From Gonapodya prolifera JEL478 (taxonomy: Eukaryota > Monoblepharomycota > Monoblepharidomycetes > Monoblepharidales > Gonapodyaceae), in contig KQ965786.1 of the NCBI GenBank assembly GCA_001574975.1, positions 186,001 to 250,000 on the forward strand: 64,000 nt of DNA, given 5' to 3'. The position numbers were made by a program, and so were the translations under genes. Position 1 is the first letter of the stretch, and each line of letters opens with the position of its first letter. A model generated the notes under the pieces. The model saw nothing but the letters and a program-made list of their open reading frames with translations, was not told the DNA's origin and ran no database searches. Below, piece after piece: positions 54,560-64,000 of the stretch.

Positions 54560-57250
54560 TTGTTTTGAAGTTGGCTTGATCATAATATCTACCACATTTT
54601 CTGTGTTGGGCAGTACAACAAGGAAAGTGTCCCCTTCTCAACTTCTTACTGATAAAATGGAAAGCTTGTAATGCACAGAATTTCTTGCCAAGCTCTCCTA
54701 CTCTGATTTTCTCCAATTACTTTTGGAATGCCTCTATCATAATTTTTCACAGTCCTTGTTGGACATATATCAACTTCTGATAGAACTTGGTTGATCCATA
54801 AAATTTCCCTTGTTGTATGATCTTGGGCAAGTTATTCTGCATGTGTTGTAGGCAATGCAACCCAATCTTGTTTTCCACTGAACCAGCTGATAGCTCCCCT
54901 TCCTAATAGGAAGACATATCTGCATTGTGATTTTCTGACGTGAACATTCCTTGCAAAAGTGGCATCATAGTATTCATGATGCTCCACATACACTTAAAGG
55001 ATCATTTCAGCCATAATAAATTATTTCCATGTTTAGGATTCCAGCCAAATATCTCAAGAGCCAATTGAGTGCAGCCACATATTTGTGACTTGGATTATCT
55101 AATGCTTCAGTAAGCATTTTTACTGCAATACAAATATCTGGTCTAGTCATGACCATGATATGTAGCAAACTTCCCACTACATTTCAGTATTTTTTTGGGT
55201 CAATTCCAATTTTCTCTTCTGGAGTTTTGGGGCAGTCTGCTCTGGATAATTCAATATTTGGCTGAAGTGGTGTGTATACAATGTTGTTGCTGAGCAACCC
55301 ATTGTCCTCTAATAATTCCTCAATTTTTCTCTTGCAGTTGGTTGTGATTGTAAATGTTTTCAGGTTCTGCTTTGCTTCAACTCCAAGAATATTGCCAGCA
55401 TGCCATCTTTGTTTTTAAAATATCTCAGCAATTTTGAAAGGCATGTAAGAGCTCCTGACTTCTTGCTCCAGCCAATATATACATGGCCTCCAAAAATAAT
55501 ATATCTTTATCTCTTTTGATAAAAACAACATCTAATTGTCTTGAGTTGTGTAAATCCCATTTTCAACAGTGCAGCTTTGAGCTCCTTGAACCAAGTATAT
55601 GCTGATTGCTTCAAACCATAAAATAATTTATTGAGTTGCAAAACTTTGCTTCCATTATTGAAACCAGGTGGGAGCTTTAAATATACAGTCTCTTGCAATT
55701 TTCTATATGTGAAAGCATTTGATATGTCATATTGCCTAGTCACCATTCTATTGGCAGGAGCTATTTGAAGGATAATATGCCAACACTTTGGATTCATCAC
55801 AGGTGCCAATCCCAAATTCCTGAGAAAATCCTTTTGCACACTGTCAGGCCTTAGACCAACTTCCACCAAAGTATGACAGGTCCACTTTCTGCCCAGAAAC
55901 CAATTCCCAAAAAAGAGAGTTCTTTTGAATTTCCAGACCTCTCATGTCAGCCTCAAAATCCCCCTGTCACCAGCAATTGTCCCAAAATGTGCCATAAGCC
56001 TTTCCCTGGGGACTGTCAGTGATCCTCATGTTCCTCAACCACCCAGAGTGAACAACAGTGGACTTAATGCATTGCAGAGCTTCTCTCAAGAAAAGGTGAA
56101 TGGAATCTGTCCTTTTCATCCTCATTTTTAGAGTACATTGTATGTAATGGGCCTACTGAGGTGTATACCAGCATAGGGGATGTAGACAGCAACCAGCAAA
56201 TGTATTTGTAATGCAAGAACAAGTTTTGGAGGGTGTGCAATTTGTGGAGCATGTTGGCTCCCCATTTTGTCAAGTAATTGGTGTGCTTGATAGGTTTGCT
56301 GACACACAAAAGTGTTGAGCAGAGAACTGAAAATTGCAATTTTAATATCAATAATGGCAATTAGCATCTTGTGTGTTTTGTGATGATTTCTTGGTGTATT
56401 TGGTTTCATGAAAAGTGTTACCATTTTGGGTATGTGTTGGGCTGTGAAAGTGGGGCTTAAATCTGACCACATTGCCTGTTAGTTGTTTCAAGTCAAACAC
56501 CCCCTCTCCAAGTTAAAAGTGTTTACCGAATGAGGGATGAACCTCATTCTATGTACCCTGATCTTGAAGCTTGTCAATTTCCTCTTTCATGACGAACTAC
56601 CATTTTTCTCAGAGGTCTCCATGGTGATAAGAAGTACTCATGGATCAGGAGAACTGATATTGGCAATGCTACCACTGTCACCATGCCCCCTTGGTTGTCT
56701 CCCAGGTGTTCCTGGATTATCTAAGCTGGATCAATTCTGGGATCAAGTGAGTCTGCCCTCTCAATGCAAGGGGGTGGAAGACTCCTTCTCTTTAAAATTT
56801 TAAGAGATCCCTTTGGCTGTGGGATTTGTGATGGTTTTGGTCCCAATGGATGCAATGTAACTTTATGTTCCTCCTCATTAGGAACTTCAAAATCATGACA
56901 CTCTCCATCATCATCAGAATTGGAATCTTTGTCATTGTCATCTCCACTATGCCCATATCTACCATGGTCATGGTGTAAAATATCATGGTCAGAATTATTT
57001 CCACCACCACCAGAATTCTCTGCTAGTAAATCAAAATGACATTATCCTTTCCTTCATCTTGAGCACCAAAATAATACTTTTCTGACATAGCCATCTTGAT
57101 TAAACTTCACATCTCTGGAAATTATATCTTTCTTGATTATCTGTAAGTTGTGCTATCTGTGCCATGTTTGATCACAGTGCCAGAGCCTGCTTTTGGACCA
57201 AGTTTATTTCCTCCCTTCTACCTTTTCAGAAAATAATCATCACAACGTAC
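54560..57250 (-). mobile_element. Decayed Ty1/copia-type LTR retrotransposon
   Basis: Minus-strand reading in several phases shows the order of a copia polyprotein. Near 57110 is the integrase end (IISRDVKFNQDGY), then an acidic Asp/Asn linker (56800-57020) and HEEEIDKLQDQGT near 56560. The reverse transcriptase follows: AKGFSQEFGIG near 55820, ISNAFTYRKLQETVYLKLPP near 55690 and KLFYGLKQSAYTWF near 55600. The RNase H region has RPDICIAV near 55120 and LRYLAGILNMEIIYYG near 55030. Many stops and frameshifts interrupt it, so it is inactive. About 550 bp of unrecognised sequence sits between 55960 and 56520 inside the reverse transcriptase region. I could not find the LTRs or the gag end. Confidence 0.85.
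55507..55869 (-). pseudogene. Copia reverse transcriptase fragment
   Basis: This is the longest intact piece of the relic, 120 codons. It carries the region around the first catalytic Asp block (QYDISNAFTYRKLQETVYLK) and KLFYGLKQSAYTWFKEL. The YVDD-type motif expected just downstream is not intact; that part is shifted and degraded. Confidence 0.85.
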
Positions 57251-57884
57251 ACTCTGAGATGTGATATACCTGCAGTCTTCTTGGTCAGTAGCTTAATTTG
57301 AATAGCACGATTCACTGCTTGGCATGGAAGAAGGTTCTTCACATGCACAACACAATACTGACAGATATTTTGCAATGCACTCAGGAGGCTAACATGACGC
57401 CCTGTCACAAAGAGGTTGCATTGTGGACATCAAGCAGTAGCAGGAAGCACGGTTGGGTGGGCCAATGTGAAGCAAGTGGTTTCATGATGCTGGCACAGTA
57501 TTATGGTGATAGAACAAGTGCTTAGAGGAGAATAGATTATCAAGAAGAGGAAGAGTACCATGAACTATGTGCATTGCTTTGAGGGAGCAGGGGTTGTGCA
57601 CATTTGGAGCGCTGATGCATTATCTTGGACCATTCTTTTCTCTTTTGGCCTTGGCAAGTGACCTCTGGGTCACACTCAAAGATCTGTCATGACCCAAAGG
57701 GAGTGTGTTGGTGCATCACTGCAAATTTGGTACTCCCAAATACTCAATACCACCACAACATCCAATTCACAATATCCTTTGCACGAACCATTTTTCTGCA
57801 AAAAAAAGTGATGGCCATACTGATGCAGTTTAAAGTAGATATTCCCTGGTTGAGGTAACTCACGTCAGAACTGTCCCATGGCTG
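57251..57884. other. AT-rich non-coding stretch between mobile elements
   Basis: No supported gene. Plus-strand frames such as 57298-57525 and 57625-57858 have no recognised domain. The stretch may contain the remaining 5' part of the copia element, but I could not identify it. Confidence 0.35.
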
Positions 57885-58562
57885 ACATACCCCCACTGTA
57901 GTGACATACGCCCACCTTGGAGGGAAGTACCCCCACTTAATCTAAACCAGGTTTGAGAACTTGTGAACTCTGTTATCATGACATTGATTTCTGCTTATGG
58001 AAAATCGAAAAATGAAAAATCAAAATTTTATTTTATATATTTGAAAGAACAATTGAAATAAATATATGTGCAAGTAAAATAATAATTTCTTGAACATGGA
58101 GTGGTAAATAGAGTATTGATTTCTTAATTTAATTTTGTAAGTATTATAATGGATATTAAAAATTAGTTTGCTGGAGTTTTAAATCTGGTGCAGATGGAAA
58201 TGTGTCCGCTACATGTAGACTGTTCCCAAGTTCAATTCCTATTCCTGGGTCCCGAATTTTTTCGAATCTCAGAGCATTTTCAAGCACCCTTCTCCAAAGG
58301 GGGAGTTCAGACCAAACTACTATTTTTGAGAAGGGTGCTTAGAAAAGGGAGTTCGGTCCGAACTCCTGTTTGGAGAGGTGTGCCAACACATTTCTACAAC
58401 GTGATCACTTTGGATTTGGAGGATTTCAGATTATAAATATCAAGTCACCATTTTGAATTGTGCAAAAATAAAATTGGTCTACTCTGTAAACCAAAAATCA
58501 AATTTGCAAAACTGGGGGTATCTCTCTACAATGTGGGGGTAACTGTCTAGGTGGGGGTATGT
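57885..58562. mobile_element. MITE-like element with terminal and subterminal inverted repeats
   Basis: A perfect 12-bp terminal inverted repeat, ACATACCCCCAC (57885-57896) and GTGGGGGTATGT (58551-58562), bounds 678 bp. The left end holds three TAC(C/G)CCCAC copies at 57888-57896, 57907-57915 and 57928-57936. The right end has three inverted partners at 58512-58520, 58533-58541 and 58551-58559. TCACGT (57860-57865) and ACGTGA (58568-58573) lie just outside, also inverted. The interior is very AT-rich at 57980-58170 and has no transposase frame. No target-site duplication is obvious. I infer a non-autonomous DNA transposon. Confidence 0.65.
58282..58365. repeat. Hairpin-forming sequence inside the MITE-like element
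   Basis: AAGCACCCTTCTC (58282-58294) and its exact reverse complement (58328-58340) can pair across 33 bases. Next to it, GAGTTCGGTCCGAACTC (58349-58365) is a palindrome with 8-bp arms, and a diverged copy (GAGTTCAGACCAAACTAC) lies in the first loop. Confidence 0.8.
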
Positions 58563-58788
58563 AAAAAACGTGACAAGAACAGCATAGGGGAGAAATAAAA
58601 AGGGGATGTGCATTGCTAAGAAGTTGTGTGGTTGTGTGAGCAGGGTTAAAAATGTTAGGTGAGCCATAAGTACATAGTAACCTTAGGGAATTGGGCAGCT
58701 TACTCCTTTATAGTATAGCATGGTATTTACAGAAAGTTAATATGTCACTCTACAAACTCAAACAAGAGATCCACTACCAAAGATTCAG

Positions 58789-61700
58789 CTATGTAACACT
58801 TGCCAACATTTCCTGCAACGACTGAAATCCATGCAAATCTGCCAAGCCTCTCAGGACTTGCAGCCTCCTAGCCACATCTACAGCGCCCCTTGCCGTTGCA
58901 AAGCCACCTCCACACTGAGAACAAACAGCAGCCAAACTATCACCTCTGACACTGTGACATTTTTGACATGTCACATCCTGTAGCTGCCACGCTAACAACC
59001 TCCTTCCAATAGTCCCCACAAGTTCTTCCTCAATATCTTGCTTGTTATATTCCATACCACATCCCTTACAATGCCAAGGTTGCAATTTTGCAGAACCCAC
59101 TTTTGCGTCAGGCAGCAAATCAGGATCCCGACATAAATCCAAATCACTGCAGAGATTGCAGTAGCCGCATATGATACGGGAAAGCTTTATAGTCTCGCAT
59201 GGGTTCATAAACTGCGCTTTTTCAGAGAAATCGGAAATACCAATCAGAGTGAGTAGGCTCTTTTTTAATCTGCGTACTTCTGCATGTACGAAGGTATCAA
59301 GCTCCAGTACTGCACACACTGACTTAATAAACTCAAGAGCCACATTGTTCATGGGAAGGTATGAACCTGGAAGTCTCGGAAATGACGCAGCGATTTGGTC
59401 GTCTTCCGTTTCGGCATGACTGAGCGAGATGTTCCTATCAATGTCTTTCACCATCGTGAGAAGCTGTCGTCCAAGAACACTCTCAATCAAGCGGCGTTTG
59501 AACTGTATATCTTCCATTCTATAATCAACTCGGTGCTGGTTTTCCTGGTTTTCGACTTCATCCACATCGTCGAAATTAAGATTATCTTGATGCGAAGGTT
59601 CCTCCGTTTGTAAATTTTTTTGACGGGAGGCAGGTATGATACCAAGAGGATTCTTATTGAGCCATTCCACCTTTTGCAAATGGAGACTGTGGAGGAGCTC
59701 CGCCACAATTTTCAAAAACTGCGGCTGTACTGCAGGTGGTAAGTACTCCTTGATATTCCACTTCATGATGATTGAGGGAGCCTTGGTCGACTCTCCGATA
59801 TTGTTGAAGCCATTTACTCCTCCGTAATTAGCATAATCCATCCATAGAAAATGCTCCCAGAACTGTGTTGCATTGATGTCAAGCACGTCAAACAACGAAT
59901 GCTGTGTAATTGCCTTCAGGATGTACTTCACGTATGTTTTCGCTGTTGTCATTGCTGGTTTCGGAGTTACCAAGATTAACTTCGTAAAGCTGGCAAACAC
60001 AGGCTGAGCCCCTAATCGCCTGAACTCCGCGACTAGTTGCGCAAATACTTTATGCATCATTCCGTGTATGAGGGAATACATCGCTGGATCATAGAACTTC
60101 GAACTAGGACTTGTAATCCATCTCAGGCAGTGCTCAACCATCATTTCAGACCATTGACATTGTGTCTGAAACAAATCAGCCGTCCATGATGTTACCAAGC
60201 TCTTAATTATGTTGAAGTGTTGCCATGACACTGCTTGATCATCAATATCGGCTGGCATAACAACGCCAAGTTCCCCGCCCCCACCATTAAGGTCACTGCC
60301 ACTATCTAGCTGACTTGTCGCTCTTGCCAAATGACCGTTCATGGCATGGAGATTCGCGTCGAGTCCAATAGTAGATGATGTCCCCTCAATGTCATTGATG
60401 AACGACGATCGCAGTAAAGTATTCACCGCGAGTTGATTCACTTCCAGCTCGACACAAATATTGCGATAGGAGCCGGGGTTGTTAATCTCTGGGTTCAATA
60501 GTTCCATTGCAACGAACTGATTCTCATCAGCTTCTCTTCCACCTAGATCTGGTTGCCCTGAGAGTGAAAGCCAGAGTATCATGTTTTGTTGCTGCAATCT
60601 TCGAGCAAAAGCCAAGTCGGCAGAGAAAATTGGAAAGTCCGCATCGATGTTGCAGATTGGCGCATCAATGTACTTTGCGAGTCTGATTTTGTCCTTGAGG
60701 TACTCATCCACATTCAACAAATGAGCCACCATTTGGCGCGCTGCGGGACGTTGCCAATCCAGTGCAGTAAACTGATTATCAGATTTGTGAGAGGGAATCG
60801 TCACAATTGGGAAATCATTGAGATTGATTATCCTTTCCGAAAGATATCGTATGGAACGCTGAGATTGCACCAAAAGGAGAGAAGGGCCATGTCTCTCTTC
60901 ATTGTACTGCACAAGAGTACGCTGAATCGCTTTCCACGCCTCCCCTTCACTTCCACAAATTGCGACCTGGAAGTCCAAGGAGTTATGATAGGAGAAAATT
61001 GATTGTTGGCCTTTGGCGTTTCCTGTCCTTAATTGCGAGGATGACGAATGCTGAATGTTGGCCTGAGCGGTCATTAAATCGGAATACGCCTTTGAAAGGT
61101 TTGGAAGTTGGTTCGAGCGATCCACAACAAAAACGTGAGACCGATTGACGGCAGTGGAAAATAGTCCAACCAAGTGGCGGGAGTCCGAGCTTGAGTGGTA
61201 CAAAAATATGAAATTGAGTCGTCCTGCTGCATTTTCTAAATATTGACCAAGATTCGACTGGGTGGGAACAAGGTCTCCAAGCTCAAAGCCTCCCTCAATA
61301 CCAGACTTCCAGATCTTATTTCGCTTCGACGGCGTCACTCCAATCGAGGCACCTGCAAATCTTGCGTCAAGCGTGAAAACGAGAGCATGAAATTGATCCT
61401 CACCGAGACTAATCAGTGCACGGTACATCAGAGGAACGTTCAGCTCATAAACTCCCTCAATATTTGGGTGACTCGTAAAAGATGAAATGGCCTCCGTGTT
61501 GTCCCGAAAAGTTTGCTCTGTCATCTGCATCTCATACAAATAGTGACACTTATGTGACCGTGGAAGGGTTCTGACACACTGTCGAATTACAACGCCTGAG
61601 GTTGCACTCAGTTGTGTGAAGGTATTTGGGGTCTTGCTGTTGACATAAAATACTCGTGGAACGTGGAGTTTGAGCGAATGCAAGTTTCTGTTGACCAGAG

Positions 61701-64000
61701 CCCATATGCGAAATTCTCCCGGTGTATCACCTTCTGCTATTTGCAGTACCTCCCACGAATGATTTACCAGAGAGTCCGCTTGTTTCCGCAGGAAGGACGT
61801 CATACCACCAATGTTGCCGGAACCAAATATAGTCCCCTTTGATCTACCGTCCCTTCTTCCATGCATGTTCTGGAGATTGGGACCATGTTGTTTCCGCAAA
61901 ATGTCCTGCTCGAGTATCTGCGCCCTCCACTTCTGCTTCTGGATTATTAGCCATGCGCCATAACTTCGACCCATAGAAGCACCTCCACCAAAAGAATGAA
62001 CAGATAAGGGTTCATCAGAGAGTATAACGGCTTTCTCCCTCGGCGAAATGACTACACGGCTTTGCGGAGAGACCCCTTCAGATGATACTCCACGAAGATC
62101 TTCAGCGCTTTGGACATGTGACGCAGCATCGACATCCATCGTTGTTCCACCAATATCATGCAGGGAACGATCCGGTTGAGTCATTAACGCATTGGCGGAC
62201 TTGGGTATGTAGTTGGTTATCCGGATCTGCTTGAACGTTTCCTCTCGCTCCGCAACTCTTTTACCGAGCCAATCAGGGTGCTTCACTCTTGGCACTGGAT
62301 TCGAAACTTTTTGCATTGCAGCGGGAATAGTTATCAATTTCTGAATCACAGATCCAAATCGCTCCAGATAATAGTTCCAATCAACAATGTTTCTGATATC
62401 AAAGTTTGAAAGAGCAGGATCTTTCAGCCATGCCCGAAGATGGTACTTCTTCACTGAAGATTCAGCTTGAAATATAGCAACAGGTATGGACCGTTCCGAT
62501 ACAGGGACCCCAGAAGGTTTCGATGAAATTATGAACTTGCAGTTAAGCCCCTTATCCTTAACCATTTGATCTCCAAGAAACTCTGCGAGGCGTTTGGCAG
62601 TTGAAATAGACGTCGATTTTTGTGCACCATACTCTTCAAGAGACTTCGACATGCTCCTGTTCTCGGAAATCAGCTCGATCAACTCGTCATCTTCGAGGTC
62701 TGCTCCTTTGGAGTACCTTTAAAAAGAAAGCTCGGTTGGTAACCTTCAAAGTGACAAAAGCTTCCACATACAATATATCGAGCCATCGATTGGCTATTTC
62801 CGCAACAGCGCCGTAGCAGGTTTCAAGGGTGTCGCCTTTTAAGAACACCTGTAAATAAATTGCAGTCTCAATTTTTCGATTGAACAATGCCATGAAACAC
62901 ACACCTTGAAGATTTCACTCTGGAAAATCTTAATAATTTTAAGTTCCCCGCGGCGTTTCACTTCAAAACCCTTTAACTCTGCAAGTGAACCATCTTCATT
63001 GAACACAGCGTATCGCTAGAGAAAAGTAGAAAAGCAGTTGTTAGTCACATTCTTTTGAGGATCATAGCAGGTTGTACCTTCTTGAGGAGCTTATCCTCTT
63101 CTGTTGACGCCGGGAGAATCATGGCTTTGTACGGACCATCGACTTCAAAAAAGATCGAGTTCTCGGAATGCTTCTTGTACCGGTAAGTTTCCGCATCATC
63201 AAGATCCTGGTATTGGTGATTAGTGAACTTTTCGTGCACAAGGTGATTTAGCATTGCGCATGGATAAGAAACTGGAAGCGTTTTCCCTCCCTTGAACTTA
63301 AATGTATAGTTTTCGGGGAATGTTTGCGGAAGAATACACCAAATTCCGTCCGTATCAAGTTCAAGGGGACGTCCGACTCTCTCAACAAGTTGTCTCGCCA
63401 TCTGAATGATTTTCGCTCCAGTCAAACAGACAATGCCAGCCATTTCCATTGAGAACCAACGTGACCCTTTTCTCATGACGTATCCATAAAACGAGTTCAG
63501 AATACACTAAAGCACATGGAAACCCGACAGGTCATCATTTCGAAAAAACCAGCTCGAATGATGTGATGCGATCGTACCTTGTGCGCAAGTTGCAGCGAGT
63601 CGTATAATACAACCATCTTTTTGCACCGATCAATCTCGGATGCTATCCCGTTGTGCAAAGCATCGTCGAGCTTCTTCTTCCATTGTTTATGCTGGGCTTT
63701 GTACTCATAGCGACGATCTCGAAAGAGTCTCACAGTATCAACGTAGAATGGATTTTCTCTCTGGCAAACTGGGTTTATTGCACGTTGAGTTCTTTGCCTC
63801 GAAAGTGCATCTGGTCACAGCTTACCAATAGCTTTGCTGGGAACTATCTTGTTTTCGTACTTTTTGTTGTAAACTTTGACGCTATAGTCACCAACACGCT
63901 TCTCCAAGGCCTTTGTCTGTTCGGAGTGTGAAAGTTCGTTCCAATTTCGCGAAGGGTCTGAGGGAAACCTCCCCTGAAAGCAGAGATGTGATGTAAGGAT
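58789..64000 (-). CDS. POL2: DNA polymerase epsilon catalytic subunit (5' end outside the window)
   Basis: This is the leading-strand replicase, here from the polymerase domain to the stop at 58789-58791. The exon at about 63830-63960 precedes [20 protein letters not shown]. Motif B lies near 63520 ([20 protein letters not shown]) and motif C is ELDTDGIWC near 63370. Then comes a large last exon (58789 to about 62715) with the inactivated second polymerase half. The C-terminus has two cysteine motifs, [15 protein letters not shown] and [14 protein letters not shown] paired with CQKCHSVRG...CSQCGGGF, which bind metal and the other subunits. Three short introns interrupt 62715-63830. The exonuclease domain lies beyond 64000. 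All visible catalytic motifs are intact. Confidence 0.98.

Noticed and set aside
57600-57660. ADALS motif on the plus strand suggesting a Ty3/gypsy RNase H end
   Set aside because: Only five residues match, without flanking reverse transcriptase or integrase sequence, so it is probably chance.
58789-62715. Separate gene for the large last exon of polymerase epsilon, since it begins with its own ATG
   Set aside because: Upstream exons at 62820-63830 carry the continuous polymerase epsilon sequence in order and join by canonical splice sites.

Overview
The window comes from a nuclear eukaryotic genome, almost certainly a flagellated early-diverging (chytrid-like) fungus. Most genes are cut by short spliceosomal introns (about 35-100 nt). 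There is a fungal class IV chitin synthase and a fungal-style class I myosin, and also a flagellar axoneme protein (DRC1, nexin-dynein regulatory complex) and an ASH-domain protein of ciliary type. Dikarya and most Mucoromycota have lost the flagellum and DRC1, so these genes point to a zoosporic lineage. I cannot name the species.

Layout: 0.3-2.1 kb (-) seven-helix receptor of the cAMP-receptor-like class; 2.9-3.5 kb (-) unknown 191-residue protein; 3.7-5.1 kb (-) D-2-hydroxyacid dehydrogenase; 5.2-13.4 kb (-) PRP8, the core spliceosome scaffold; 13.8-15.9 kb (-) eight-finger C2H2 protein; 16.2-17.7 kb (+) DUF2306-like membrane protein; 18.0-22.8 kb (+) class IV chitin synthase; 23.2-29.4 kb (+) Nup188-like nucleoporin; 30.6-31.8 kb (+) secreted Reeler-like protein; 32.0-34.0 kb (-) GNL1-type GTPase; 34.2-39.7 kb (-) ASH-domain protein; 39.8-40.7 kb (+) BAP31; 40.8-41.4 kb (-) mitochondrial uS17; 42.1-43.8 kb (-) geranylgeranyltransferase I beta subunit; 43.9-49.7 kb (+) class I myosin; 49.9-52.4 kb (+) DRC1; 52.4-58.8 kb AT-rich gene-free island with a decayed Ty1/copia element and a small terminal-inverted-repeat element; 58.8-64.0 kb (-) DNA polymerase epsilon catalytic subunit, whose 5' end lies beyond the window.

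This is mostly a dense housekeeping block rather than an accessory island. Some genes share a theme: chitin synthase, class I myosin and GGTase I (which prenylates Rho-type GTPases) all serve polarised wall growth, and DRC1 and the ASH protein serve the zoospore flagellum. Several pairs are divergently transcribed from very short shared promoters. For seven genes I checked that the spliced exons give a complete reading frame with a length divisible by three: the receptor 498 aa, the unknown protein 191 aa, the C2H2 protein 417 aa, DUF2306 278 aa, the Reeler-like protein 310 aa, BAP31 197 aa and uS17m 129 aa.

I found no clearly new multi-gene system. The observations most worth checking are a Glu at the TEDS site of the class I myosin and its lack of an acidic tail, a GC-AG intron and a 10-nt micro-exon in the chitin synthase, a GC-rich repeat family inside two neighbouring introns, and a 678-bp element with three-by-three subterminal inverted repeats. 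No tRNA, rRNA or CRISPR was recognised.
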